Positions 1 through 6,866 of a stretch of 10,000 nucleotides of DNA are shown here, piece by piece; position 1 is the stretch's first letter, and the number at the start of each line of letters is the position of its first letter. Origin of the DNA: Flavobacterium sp. (lineage in GTDB: Bacteria; Bacteroidota; Bacteroidia; Flavobacteriales; Flavobacteriaceae); assembly GCF_020217025.1 (NCBI RefSeq), contig NZ_JAIWOF010000092.1, forward strand, positions 1 to 10,000. The letters are read 5' to 3'. Made by a program: the position numbers and the translations under genes. A model generated the notes under the pieces. That model ran no database searches and was not told where the DNA came from. It worked only from the letters and a program-made list of their open reading frames with translations.

Positions 1-2
1 TG

Positions 3-164
3 GGTTACTACGTAATTCCAGTTGTGATTTTCATCTTTTATGTTTTAGCGAGTTTAGAATTAATCGCTGAAGAAATCGAGGACCCATTTGGCAACGATGC
101 CAACGATTTACCAATGACAAAAATAGCTTCGAATATTAAGAAACATGTGGAAGAGATTTTGTAA
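3..164 (+). CDS. Bestrophin family channel, C-terminal end (5' end outside window)
   Basis: An open frame enters from the left edge and ends at a TAA at 162-164, giving 53 residues. The first part is a hydrophobic stretch (GYYVIPVVIFIFYVLASLEL), which looks like a membrane helix. It is followed by EEIEDPFGNDANDLP, the acidic signature seen at the end of the membrane core in bestrophin (formerly UPF0187) proteins; in animal bestrophins the matching acidic region helps bind calcium. A short charged tail, IKKHVEEIL, closes the protein. Bacterial members form pentameric ion channels in the inner membrane. The family call rests on the signature alone, but that segment is distinctive. Ion selectivity cannot be judged from this fragment. 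The gap to the next gene is 73 bases, so co-transcription with the AraC regulator is possible but not shown. Confidence 0.85.
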   Translation, partial: GYYVIPVVIFIFYVLASLELIAEEIEDPFGNDANDLPMTKIASNIKKHVEEIL

Positions 165-186
165 AAATTAAAATATTACCAATAAA

Positions 187-211
187 AATTAAAAAGTAAG
201 GATTTTTAATT
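187..211 (+). terminator. Weak A/T-only hairpin after the bestrophin gene
   Basis: AATTAAAAA (187-195) pairs perfectly with TTTTTAATT (203-211) around a 7-base loop. All nine pairs are A-T, and only a short ATTTT follows, so any terminator activity would be weak. It could equally be chance in very AT-rich DNA. No good TAnnTTTG promoter box is visible between this point and the regulator start at 238. Confidence 0.25.
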
Positions 212-237
212 ATTTTAGATGTTTAGAATTTATTCAA

Positions 238-1161
238 ATGGCGAACAAAGCGTTACTTTTTACTCCAGCTTTAACCCACGAAAAGTCGTTAAAAACTTTG
301 GTGGAAAATCGTACCATTTTTTCTTTAGACCATTGCGAATTGAACATTTTTGAAACCTATCAAAAATCGGATTTGGTTCCTTTGAAATTTAATGATTTGG
401 TGGTAACGAGTATGTTGCGTGGTAAAAAAGTGATGCATTTATTTGAAGACCCAAGTTTTGAATATTTACCTGGTGAAACCGTAATTGTACCTTCCAATGC
501 TGAAATGAAAATCGATTTTCCGGAAGCTTCGAAAGACAATCCTACACAGTGTATTGCTTTGGCAATCGATAATCAAATTATTACGAATACCTTGGATTTT
601 TTAAATGAGAAATATCCGAAAGAAGGAAAAAGCAATTTGTGGAAATTAGACCACGAAAACTATTTCTTTTACAACAACGTTGAATTAGCAGGAACAATAA
701 ACAAGCTGATTAAAGAATGCATGGGGAATTCGCTAACCAAAGACGCTCTTGCCGATTTAACGCTTCAAGAATTAATCATCCGAATCATTCAAACGCAAAC
801 CACAAAACGTTTTGAAAATGAAACATTCCTTGATAGCAATAGTCCGATTACACCAGCGATTGAATATATTAAAAGTAATATTCGAGAAACCATCAATTTG
901 AAAGATTTGAGCGATAAAGCATGTATGAGTACCACTTCATTTTATCGTTATTTCAAAAGAGAATTAGGCATGAGCCCAATTGAATATATTTTGAACGAAA
1001 AGATAAAATACGCCAAAAAACTATTGAGCAATCCCAACATTCAAGTCAATGAAGTTTCGTATGCTACCGGTTTTGAAGATTGCAATTATTTCATAAGATT
1101 ATTCAAAAAATACGAAGGAGTTACGCCGAAGCAATATCAGTTGATGAATTATAATGGGTGA
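238..1161 (+). CDS. AraC family transcriptional regulator, likely controlling the adjacent aldehyde dehydrogenase
   Basis: A 307-residue cytoplasmic DNA-binding regulator. Residues about 20-190 form a sensor domain that looks like the cupin-type AraC N-terminal domain; PGETVIVPSNAEMKIDF (78-94) followed by the CIALAID strand is typical of its barrel. Residues about 206-304 are a complete AraC/XylS DNA-binding domain with two helix-turn-helix units. The first is near 221-241 (LKDLSDKACMSTTSFYRYFK), the second near 270-290 (VNEVSYATGFEDCNYFIRLF), followed by the family signature KKYEGVTPKQY. The gene converges on the DUF779 and aldehyde dehydrogenase pair, a neighbourhood that, from general knowledge, is common for these families. 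A pair of 21-bp-spaced direct repeats in the dehydrogenase promoter (3343-3373) is the probable binding site. The ligand is unknown; an aldehyde, alcohol or downstream metabolite is inferred from context only. Confidence 0.9.
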   Translation: MANKALLFTPALTHEKSLKTLVENRTIFSLDHCELNIFETYQKSDLVPLKFNDLVVTSMLRGKKVMHLFEDPSFEYLPGETVIVPSNAEMKIDFPEASKDNPTQCIALAIDNQIITNTLDFLNEKYPKEGKSNLWKLDHENYFFYNNVELAGTINKLIKECMGNSLTKDALADLTLQELIIRIIQTQTTKRFENETFLDSNSPITPAIEYIKSNIRETINLKDLSDKACMSTTSFYRYFKRELGMSPIEYILNEKIKYAKKLLSNPNIQVNEVSYATGFEDCNYFIRLFKKYEGVTPKQYQLMNYNG

Positions 1162-1256
1162 AAAAAGTTCAAATTCAAAAAAAAGCACAAAAAACAATTG
1201 GAGTTAAGAATCTGAATCAATAAATTCCATAAACAATAAGTATTATTTAACTTTTC

Positions 1257-1321
1257 TGTCATGCTGAATTTATTTCAGCATCTAAAATATAGTCAGAAGC
1301 TGAAATAAGTTCAGCTTGACA
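1257..1321. repeat. Intergenic repeat: two palindromes forming a long inverted repeat
   Basis: Two 27-base arms, 1257-1283 and 1295-1321, are inverted copies of each other with 24 of 27 positions matching and an 11-base spacer. Each arm is also a palindrome by itself. The left holds TGCTGAA and TTCAGCA (1262-1280), the right AGCTGAA and TTCAGCT (1298-1316), each with a 5-base centre. The region can therefore fold as one long hairpin or two short ones. It lies between the converging ends of the AraC regulator and the DUF779 gene and could limit read-through from both sides. Neither side has a T-run, so it is not a standard intrinsic terminator. From memory, similar GTCATxCTGAA elements are scattered through flavobacterial genomes. 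Confidence 0.8.
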
Positions 1322-1328
1322 AATCTCC

Positions 1329-1709
1329 CTATTCATTCAACCTTATTTCTTCTAAATTCTGAGCTTCTTCTTCTGTGAATAATCTATAATTTACTTTGAA
1401 TGTTTTTCCATAAGGGGTTTCTAATGAAAAACCGCCTGCTCCTATTCCATCCGTTACATCTAAAGTAAAATGAGCGTGTTTCCAGTATTCGAACAAATCT
1501 TTGTCCACCCAAAATTCAAATCCTTGAAGGGTTCCAATGCAAACATCGCCATAGCGCAAATAAAATCCGCCTTTTTCAAAACATTGTGGCTGCGTTCCTT
1601 CACAACAACCGCCCGCTTGATAAAACATCAAATCGCCAAACTTATCCGAAAGCATTTTGATTAATTCTATAGCTTTTTCGGTAGCTTCTAATCGTTTTAT
1701 TTTTTCCAT
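1329..1709 (-). CDS. DUF779 family protein (aldehyde dehydrogenase partner, function unsettled)
   Basis: A 126-residue soluble protein with no signal peptide or membrane segment. It spans the usual length of DUF779. The family hallmarks are visible: AGGCCEGTQPQC (residues 32-43), GDVCIGTLQGFEFWVD (54-69), YWKHAHFTLDV (75-85) and GAGGFSLETPYGKTF (90-104). Cys35, Cys36, Cys43, Cys57, His78 and His80 could form a metal or redox site, but this is only inferred from the residue types. The gene follows the aldehyde dehydrogenase on the same strand with 76 bases between stop and start, a pairing common in bacteria. A hairpin with a T-run ends 11 bases before this ATG, so expression probably depends on read-through. 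No Shine-Dalgarno sequence is visible. Family assignment is firm. The biochemical role is not established here; assisting or maturing the dehydrogenase is one guess. Confidence 0.9.
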   Translation of the reverse strand: MEKIKRLEATEKAIELIKMLSDKFGDLMFYQAGGCCEGTQPQCFEKGGFYLRYGDVCIGTLQGFEFWVDKDLFEYWKHAHFTLDVTDGIGAGGFSLETPYGKTFKVNYRLFTEEEAQNLEEIRLNE

Positions 1710-1720
1710 AGTTTACAAAT

Positions 1721-1768
1721 AAAAAAAGTCGCGAGTTCAAAATAAAATTAATCATGAATCGCGACTTT
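1721..1768 (-). terminator. Hairpin with T-run between aldehyde dehydrogenase and DUF779 genes
   Basis: Read on the minus strand, AAAGTCGCGA (1768-1759) pairs perfectly with TCGCGACTTT (1734-1725). The stem extends by four more pairs, TTCA with TGAA, past one bulged base at 1735. Seven T residues (1727-1721) follow directly, giving a standard intrinsic terminator in the direction of the dehydrogenase transcript. It starts 17 bases after that gene's stop codon. Because it ends 11 bases before the DUF779 start, it may act as a partial terminator that lowers DUF779 expression relative to the enzyme. Confidence 0.8.
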
Positions 1769-1785
1769 AAATTAAAAATTATCTA

Positions 1786-3291
1786 CTAAAAGAAACCTAA
1801 TTTGTTTTTGTTGTAAGAAATCAACATATTTTTAGTTTGACGGTAATGGTCTAACATCATTTTGTGATTTTCTCTACCAATTCCTGATTGTTTGTAACCT
1901 CCAAATGGGGCTCCTGCTGGATAAGCATGATATTGGTTTACCCAAACACGTCCTGCTTGAATCGCTCTTGGAACTTGATATAATTCATGTGCATCACGAG
2001 TCCAAACGCCAGCTCCTAATCCGTACATAGTGTCGTTAGCAATTTCTAAAGCTTCTTCTGTAGTTTTAAAAGTGGTTACCGCTAAAACTGGTCCGAAAAT
2101 TTCTTCTTGGAAAATACGCATTTTGTTGTGTCCTTTGAATAACGTTGGTTGAATGTAATAACCTCCTTCTAAATCGCCACCTAGATGATTTACATCACCA
2201 CCGCATAACAATTCAGCACCTTCTTCTTTACCTAAATTAATGTAAGAAAGAATTTTGTCTTTTTGAATTTGTGAAGCTTGAGCACCCATCATCACCGTTG
2301 GATCTAATGGATTACCCATTTTGATAGCTTTTACTCTTTCCAATACTCTTTCGATAAATTTATCATAAATCGATTCGTGAATTAATAATCTTGATGGACA
2401 GGTACAAACTTCTCCTTGATTTAGGGCAAAAAGAGCAACTCCTTCCAATGCTTTATCTAAAAACTCATCATCTGCATCCATAACCGATGGGAAGAAAATA
2501 TTTGGCGATTTTCCACCTAATTCTAACGTAACTGGAATAATATTTTCTGTCGCATATTGCATTACCATTCTTCCTGTTGCAGTCGAACCCGTAAATGCAG
2601 CTTTGCAAACTTTTGGATTAGTTACCAAAGTTCTTCCTAATTCCGCTCCAAAACCATTGATAACATTGATAACTCCTGCTGGAACTAAATCACCAATAAT
2701 TTCCATTAACACCATAATTGAAATTGGTGTACTTTCTGCTGGTTTCAACACCACACAATTTCCTGCTGCTAATGCTGGAGCAAGTTTCCAAACCGCCATT
2801 AAAATTGGGAAGTTCCAAGGAATAATTTGGGCTACAACTCCAATTGGTTCATGTACGATAATAGAAACCGTATCTTTATCTAATTCGGTAATTGAACCTT
2901 CTTCAGCGCGAATTACACTAGCAAAATATCTAAAATGATCAATTGCTAACGGAATATCAGCCGCCATAGTTTCGCGAATGGCTTTCCCGTTATCTAAGGT
3001 TTCAACCGCAGCGATGTATTCTAAATTAACTTCAATTCTATCTGCGATTTTGTTCAACATGATACTTCTCTCTGTAGCCGAAGTTTGACTAAATGTTTTG
3101 AAAGCTTCATCTGCTGCATTTACAGCCATTTCAACATCCATTTTAGATGAATGTGCTGCTTTTGCCATTAATTTACCATCTAATGGTGAAAGTACTTCAA
3201 AATATTGACCTGTTGAAGGCGCTGTCCATTTTCCGTTGATATAATTATCGTACTTTTCTTTTAGTTGTGGTCTTTGAATTAAATTACTCAT
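1786..3291 (-). CDS. NAD(P)-dependent aldehyde dehydrogenase, ExaC/AldB type
   Basis: A 501-residue cytoplasmic enzyme expected to oxidise aldehydes such as acetaldehyde to acids. The complete ALDH fold is present. PWNFP carries Asn160, LKPAESTP carries cofactor-binding Lys183, and FTGSTATG (233-240) is the dinucleotide loop. [11 protein letters not shown] carries the general base Glu257. [11 protein letters not shown] (291-301) carries the catalytic Cys296, with Cys298 beside it, a pattern typical of the AldB/ExaC group. EEIFGPV carries Glu397, and the C-terminal [13 protein letters not shown] motif is intact. An in-frame ATG at 3330 would add 13 residues, but it lies upstream of the predicted -7 box (3316-3323), so the start at 3291 (MSNLIQRP) is chosen. 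DUF779 lies downstream. AraC-type operator repeats lie 52-82 bases upstream, so induction by the neighbouring regulator is likely. The exact substrate is not determined by sequence. Confidence 0.95.
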   Translation of the reverse strand: MSNLIQRPQLKEKYDNYINGKWTAPSTGQYFEVLSPLDGKLMAKAAHSSKMDVEMAVNAADEAFKTFSQTSATERSIMLNKIADRIEVNLEYIAAVETLDNGKAIRETMAADIPLAIDHFRYFASVIRAEEGSITELDKDTVSIIVHEPIGVVAQIIPWNFPILMAVWKLAPALAAGNCVVLKPAESTPISIMVLMEIIGDLVPAGVINVINGFGAELGRTLVTNPKVCKAAFTGSTATGRMVMQYATENIIPVTLELGGKSPNIFFPSVMDADDEFLDKALEGVALFALNQGEVCTCPSRLLIHESIYDKFIERVLERVKAIKMGNPLDPTVMMGAQASQIQKDKILSYINLGKEEGAELLCGGDVNHLGGDLEGGYYIQPTLFKGHNKMRIFQEEIFGPVLAVTTFKTTEEALEIANDTMYGLGAGVWTRDAHELYQVPRAIQAGRVWVNQYHAYPAGAPFGGYKQSGIGRENHKMMLDHYRQTKNMLISYNKNKLGFF

Positions 3292-3315
3292 AATTTTGAT
3301 TTTAGGTTTGTTTAT

Positions 3316-3323
3316 CAAATTTA
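3316..3323 (-). promoter_or_regulatory. -7 box of the aldehyde dehydrogenase promoter (TAAATTTG)
   Basis: On the minus strand the sequence TAAATTTG matches the Bacteroidota -7 consensus TAnnTTTG exactly. Transcription would begin near 3310, about 20 bases before the ATG at 3291. No TTG sits at the usual -33 distance; the nearest upstream TTG is 26 bases away, inside the proximal operator repeat. A weak -33 region is expected for a promoter that needs an activator. Confidence 0.6.
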
Positions 3324-3342
3324 GATTCAATTCTTATTTTAG

Positions 3343-3373
3343 AATAGCACAATTATTTCATTTAATAGCACAA
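3343..3373 (-). promoter_or_regulatory. Predicted AraC-type operator: two 10-bp direct repeats, 21 bp apart
   Basis: On the minus strand TTGTGCTATT occurs twice without mismatch, at 3373-3364 and 3352-3343, separated by 11 bases. The 21-bp period equals two helical turns, as in the araI1-araI2 sites of E. coli, and places both half-sites on one face of the DNA. With a start site near 3310, the proximal repeat covers about -33 to -42, the usual position for an AraC activator touching RNA polymerase. The repeats contain G and C positions and are not simple AT-rich sequence. The link to the regulator at 238-1161 is inferred from proximity. Confidence 0.7.
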
Positions 3374-3490
3374 AACTGATATTGACTCAATTTTAACATC
3401 TAAAAATTACATTTCTATTAATTTTTTACTCAATTATTTATGAAATTTACAATTTAACCTTTCCAAACTTATCACCAAAAGGCTGTTCAA

Positions 3491-3523
3491 AATTTCTAAA
3501 TTCTAATTTCTAAATTCTAATTT
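3491..3523. repeat. 14-bp tandem repeat upstream of the pheT promoter
   Basis: The unit AATTTCTAAATTCT is present twice without mismatch (3491-3504 and 3505-3518), followed by the first five bases of a third copy. It ends 8 bases before the pheT -7 box and fills the place where a -33 element would lie. It may be an AT-rich promoter-upstream element or a slippage product. Confidence 0.75.
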
Positions 3524-3530
3524 TATAAAG

Positions 3531-3538
3531 TATCTTTG
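3531..3538 (+). promoter_or_regulatory. -7 box of the pheT promoter (TATCTTTG)
   Basis: TATCTTTG matches the Bacteroidota TAnnTTTG consensus exactly. Transcription would begin near 3545, leaving a leader of about 15 bases before the ATG at 3560. No TTG is found at the -33 position. The box overlaps an alternative in-frame ATG at 3536, which therefore cannot be the start of a transcript made from here. Confidence 0.65.
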
Positions 3539-3559
3539 CCGTTTAAAATTCGATACAAA

Positions 3560-5989
3560 ATGCGTATATCTTACAATTGGTTAAAACAATTCATTAAAAC
3601 CGATTTAAAATCTGAAGAAATTGCCGACATTCTTACCGACTTAGGTTTAGAAGTAGAAGGCGTTGATAAATACGAAAGTTTAAAAGGTGGTTTACAAGGC
3701 GTTGTGATTGGTCATGTGTTAACATGCGAAAAACATCCTGATGCTGATAAACTAAAAATCACAACGGTTGATTTAGGTGATGGAAACGCGCCAGTTCAAA
3801 TTGTTTGTGGTGCTCCAAACGTGGCAGCGGGACAAAAAGTTCCTGTGGCGACTATTGGTACCAAGTTATTTGACAAAGAAGGAAACGCATTCGAAATTAA
3901 AAAAGGAAAAATCCGCGGACAAGAAAGTCACGGAATGATTTGCGCTGAAGACGAATTAGGCTTAGGCGAAAGTCATGACGGAATTATGATTTTGAACGAA
4001 GATTTAAAACCTGGAACTCCAGCTTCAAAAGTTTTCGAAATTGAAACAGACGAAGTGTTCGAAATTGGATTAACTCCAAATCGTGCCGACGCTATGTCAC
4101 ACATGGGTGTGGCTCGCGATTTACGTGCTGGTATCCTTCAAAAAGGAACTACTTCTGAATTAATTACGCCATCGGTAAGTAAATTTAAAGTTGAAAAACG
4201 TACTTTAAAAATCGATGTAAAAGTTGAAAACGACAAATTAGCACCAAGATATTGTGGGGTTACGATTTCTGGAGTTACCGTAAAACCATCTCCAAATTGG
4301 TTACAAAACCGTTTGAAAGCGATTGGTTTAACTCCAAAAAATAATATTGTTGACGTTACGAATTACGTTTTACACGAATTAGGTCAACCATTACACGCTT
4401 TTGATGCGGCTCAAATTAAAGGAAATAAAGTAGTAGTAAAAACGGTTCCAGCTGGAACTAAATTTATTACTTTAGATGATATCGAACGTACACTTCACGA
4501 AGAAGATTTAATGATTTGTGATGAAAGTGGTCCAATGTGTATTGCGGGTGTTTTTGGAGGAAAAACTTCGGGAGTTTCTGAAAAAACGCAGGCGATTTTC
4601 TTAGAAAGTGCTTATTTTAATCCAGTTTCAGTTAGAAAAACAGCAAAAAGACATACGTTAAGTACCGATGCTTCTTTCCGTTTTGAAAGAGGAATCGATC
4701 CAAGTATTACCGAATACGCTTTAAAACGTGCGGCTTTATTGATTCAAGAAGTGGCAGGTGGCGAAATTACTTCGGATATCGTGGATATTTATCCTAAAAA
4801 AATTGAAGATTTCAGCGTATTTATTCATTTCAACAAAGTGAATAAAATCATCGGAGAAGAAATCAAACCTGAAACGATTAAGAAGATTTTAGCTTCATTA
4901 GATATCAAAGTTAACAGTATCACCGAAGCAGGTTTAGGATTAACCATTCCTTCATACCGTGTAGATGTTACTAGAGAAATTGACGTAATTGAAGAAATCT
5001 TGCGTGTTTACGGATATAACAATATCAAAATTCCTTCTAAAGTGAATGCTACTACAGCCTATTCATCAAGAACGGAAGAATATAAGGTTCAAAATATCAT
5101 TGCTAACCAATTGTGTTCGTTAGGTTTCAACGAAATGATGGCGAATTCATTAACTACGCCAGATTACGTAAAACTTTCTGAAAACTTGAAAGAAGAATTG
5201 AATGTGATGATGTTAAATCCGTTGAGTAGTGATTTATCAGCGATGCGTCAATCGTTATTGTTTTCTGGATTAGAAGCGGTTTCTTTCAACATCAACAGAA
5301 GAAGAAGCGATTTAAAATTCTTCGAGTTTGGAAAAAGTTACCACAAAACGACTAATGGTCATGACGAAAACAAACACTTGACATTATTGGTAACTGGAAA
5401 CAGACAAAACGAAAGTTGGACAAATGCGCAAACTAAATCTGATTTCTTCTTGTTTAAAGGGTATATCAACACGATTTTAAGTCGTTTAGGATTAGATAAA
5501 AAAGTGACTTCATTACCATTTGAAAATGATATTTTCGCAGAAGGTTTAGCGTTAGCAGTTGGAAAAGAAGTAATTGTAGAATTTGGAACAGTTAAAAAAT
5601 CAGTTTTAAAACATTTCGATATCAAACAAGAAGTATTGTATGCTGACTTTGCTTGGGATAAGATTCAGAAATACGTTTCTACGAAAATCAAATTCACCGA
5701 TATTCCAAAATATCCAGAAGTTCGTAGAGATTTAGCTTTGTTATTAGACGAAAATGTACCATTCGAACAAATTTATAACATCGCCAAACAAACGGAAAAA
5801 GGCTTGTTAAAAGACGTGAATTTATTCGACGTTTACACAGGAAATAACTTACCAGAAGGCAAAAAATCATACGCTGTAAGTTTCATTTTACAAGACGATT
5901 CTAAAACCTTAACCGACACTCAAATTGATAAAATTATGAGTAAGTTACAAGGTAATTTTGAAAGTCAGTTAGGAGCTTCTTTAAGATAA
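3560..5989 (+). CDS. pheT: Phenylalanine--tRNA ligase, beta subunit
   Basis: An 809-residue protein of the usual length for bacterial PheT. With PheS it forms the cytoplasmic alpha2-beta2 enzyme that charges tRNA-Phe. Domains in order are an N-terminal MRISYNWLKQF segment, an EMAP-like tRNA-binding OB fold (about 42-155; HPDADKLKITTVD, VCGAPNV), the B3/B4 editing domain (about 231-397; ending TDASFRFERGIDP), the B5 domain (about 423-489; SYRVDVTREIDVIEEI), a catalytic-like core (about 490-700; FFEFGKSY) and a C-terminal FDX-ACB anticodon-binding domain (about 712-805; KYPEVRRDLALLL). An ATG at 3536 would add eight residues, but it lies inside the -7 promoter box, and MRISYNWL is the typical family start, so 3560 is chosen. 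PheS is not adjacent here. The gene appears to be a single transcription unit ending at the hairpin at 6034-6070. Confidence 0.97.
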   Translation: MRISYNWLKQFIKTDLKSEEIADILTDLGLEVEGVDKYESLKGGLQGVVIGHVLTCEKHPDADKLKITTVDLGDGNAPVQIVCGAPNVAAGQKVPVATIGTKLFDKEGNAFEIKKGKIRGQESHGMICAEDELGLGESHDGIMILNEDLKPGTPASKVFEIETDEVFEIGLTPNRADAMSHMGVARDLRAGILQKGTTSELITPSVSKFKVEKRTLKIDVKVENDKLAPRYCGVTISGVTVKPSPNWLQNRLKAIGLTPKNNIVDVTNYVLHELGQPLHAFDAAQIKGNKVVVKTVPAGTKFITLDDIERTLHEEDLMICDESGPMCIAGVFGGKTSGVSEKTQAIFLESAYFNPVSVRKTAKRHTLSTDASFRFERGIDPSITEYALKRAALLIQEVAGGEITSDIVDIYPKKIEDFSVFIHFNKVNKIIGEEIKPETIKKILASLDIKVNSITEAGLGLTIPSYRVDVTREIDVIEEILRVYGYNNIKIPSKVNATTAYSSRTEEYKVQNIIANQLCSLGFNEMMANSLTTPDYVKLSENLKEELNVMMLNPLSSDLSAMRQSLLFSGLEAVSFNINRRRSDLKFFEFGKSYHKTTNGHDENKHLTLLVTGNRQNESWTNAQTKSDFFLFKGYINTILSRLGLDKKVTSLPFENDIFAEGLALAVGKEVIVEFGTVKKSVLKHFDIKQEVLYADFAWDKIQKYVSTKIKFTDIPKYPEVRRDLALLLDENVPFEQIYNIAKQTEKGLLKDVNLFDVYTGNNLPEGKKSYAVSFILQDDSKTLTDTQIDKIMSKLQGNFESQLGASLR

Positions 5990-5994
5990 TTAAC

Positions 5995-6027
5995 AAACCT
6001 GACAGGTTTCGGAAACCTGTCAGGTTT
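5995..6027. repeat. Tandem palindrome forming a perfect 15-bp inverted repeat after pheT
   Basis: AAACCTGACAGGTTT (5995-6009) and AAACCTGTCAGGTTT (6013-6027) are exact reverse complements with only CGG between them. Each 15-mer is also a palindrome, AAACCTG-W-CAGGTTT, so the two are direct copies apart from the central base. It begins 5 bases after the pheT stop and 6 bases before the terminator stem. It lacks a T-run and probably acts as an RNA 3'-end structure or a repetitive element. From memory, similar sequences are common between flavobacterial genes. Confidence 0.85.
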
Positions 6028-6033
6028 AATCAT

Positions 6034-6070
6034 AAAAAACTCTCGATACATTTGAATCGAGAGTTTTTTT
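6034..6070 (+). terminator. Intrinsic terminator of pheT
   Basis: AAAAAACTCTCGAT (6034-6047) pairs perfectly over 14 bases with ATCGAGAGTTTTTT (6056-6069) around an 8-base loop, and the T-run extends to 6070. The stem is flanked by A-runs and T-runs, so it could also work on the minus strand, but no gene faces it from that side. Confidence 0.9.
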
Positions 6071-6095
6071 ATTACAAAATTTCCTCAAAATTCAC

Positions 6096-6103
6096 TATTT
6101 TTA
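6096..6103 (+). promoter_or_regulatory. Possible -7 box for the five-gene operon (TATTTTTA)
   Basis: TATTTTTA differs from TAnnTTTG only in the last base and ends 4 bases before the ATG at 6108, which would give an almost leaderless transcript. There is no matching TTG at -33. A promoter is needed here because a strong terminator lies just upstream, but this exact site is tentative. Confidence 0.35.
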
Positions 6104-6107
6104 CCCC

Positions 6108-6866
6108 ATGATAAAAGTCGTACTCATTGGTTCAGGAAATGTTGCCCAACACTTAATTCAAGTGTTGTTGCAGGCTAAAGAAGTGGATTTGGTACAAGCC
6201 TTTGCTCGTAACCCAAGTCATTTATCGCATTTGCTTCCTGAGGAAAAAATCACAGCGGATTATCATAAAATTATCGAAGCGGATTTATATATTATTTCGG
6301 TTTCTGATAATGCCATTGCGGAAGTTTCTGCACAATTACCGTTTGAAAATCATTTGGTAGTACATACTTCTGGAACTTCTGACATTTCGTTGTTAAACGA
6401 TAAAAATAGAAAAGGCGTTTTTTATCCATTACAAACCTTTACTAAAGGAAAAGAAATCGACTTCGCTCCTATTCCCATTTGTTTAGAAGCTGAAAAGGAA
6501 TCGGATTACCAACTTTTAGAAGAATTAGGAAATTGCATTTCACAAAAAGTAGTTCGAATTTCTTCGGAACAACGCAAAAGTTTACACGTAGCCGCCGTTT
6601 TTGTTTGTAATTTTGTGAATCATTTGTACCACATTGGAAATGAAATTTGCGAAGAAAACAACATTCCATTTGAAATATTGCATCCGTTAATTCAAGAAAC
6701 GGCTCATAAAATTATGGAACTTTCTCCGAAAGAATCACAAACGGGTCCGGCTTTACGAAACGATACCAAAACCATTGAAAAACATTTAGATTTCTTAGAA
6801 AATCCCGAATATAAAAACCTATATCAATTACTTACACAATCGATACAACATGTCAAAAAGTTATAA
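6108..6866 (+). CDS. DUF2520 Rossmann-like NAD(P)-binding protein
   Basis: A 252-residue soluble protein with an N-terminal Rossmann fold; GSGNVA (8-13) after the first beta strand is the dinucleotide-binding loop. Other family features are SVSDNAI (65-71), VHTSGT (85-90), YPLQTF (106-111), a helical C-terminal half beginning near KSLHVAAVFVCNF (157-169), and QTGPALRND (211-219). The layout resembles pyrroline-5-carboxylate reductase and F420-dependent NADP reductase, and such proteins are often annotated as oxidoreductases. The substrate is unknown. It is the first gene of a five-gene operon, and its end overlaps the KdsC-type phosphatase start by 17 bases, suggesting coupled translation. 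The assignment to DUF2520 is confident; the reaction is not. Confidence 0.88.
   Translation: MIKVVLIGSGNVAQHLIQVLLQAKEVDLVQAFARNPSHLSHLLPEEKITADYHKIIEADLYIISVSDNAIAEVSAQLPFENHLVVHTSGTSDISLLNDKNRKGVFYPLQTFTKGKEIDFAPIPICLEAEKESDYQLLEELGNCISQKVVRISSEQRKSLHVAAVFVCNFVNHLYHIGNEICEENNIPFEILHPLIQETAHKIMELSPKESQTGPALRNDTKTIEKHLDFLENPEYKNLYQLLTQSIQHVKKL

Noticed and set aside
1257..1321. Standard bidirectional intrinsic terminator
   Set aside because: The hairpin potential is strong, but no T-run follows on either strand, so it is listed as a repeat.
1470..1664. Plus-strand open frame of 64 codons
   Set aside because: It lies wholly inside the DUF779 gene on the other strand and has no recognisable motif.
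2603..2938. Plus-strand open frame of 111 codons
   Set aside because: It is antisense to the well-supported aldehyde dehydrogenase, and its composition follows from that gene's codons.
3292..3330. Longer aldehyde dehydrogenase start at 3330
   Set aside because: The extra 13 residues include the predicted -7 box and start site, and family members usually begin near the 3291 start.
3536..3559. Longer pheT start at 3536
   Set aside because: This ATG lacks a leader because it overlaps the -7 box TATCTTTG, and MRISYNWL at 3560 is the family start.
5359..5625. Minus-strand open frame of 88 codons
   Set aside because: It is antisense to the core of pheT and shows no family features.
6469..6669. 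Minus-strand open frame of 66 codons
   Set aside because: It is antisense to the DUF2520 gene and has no independent support.
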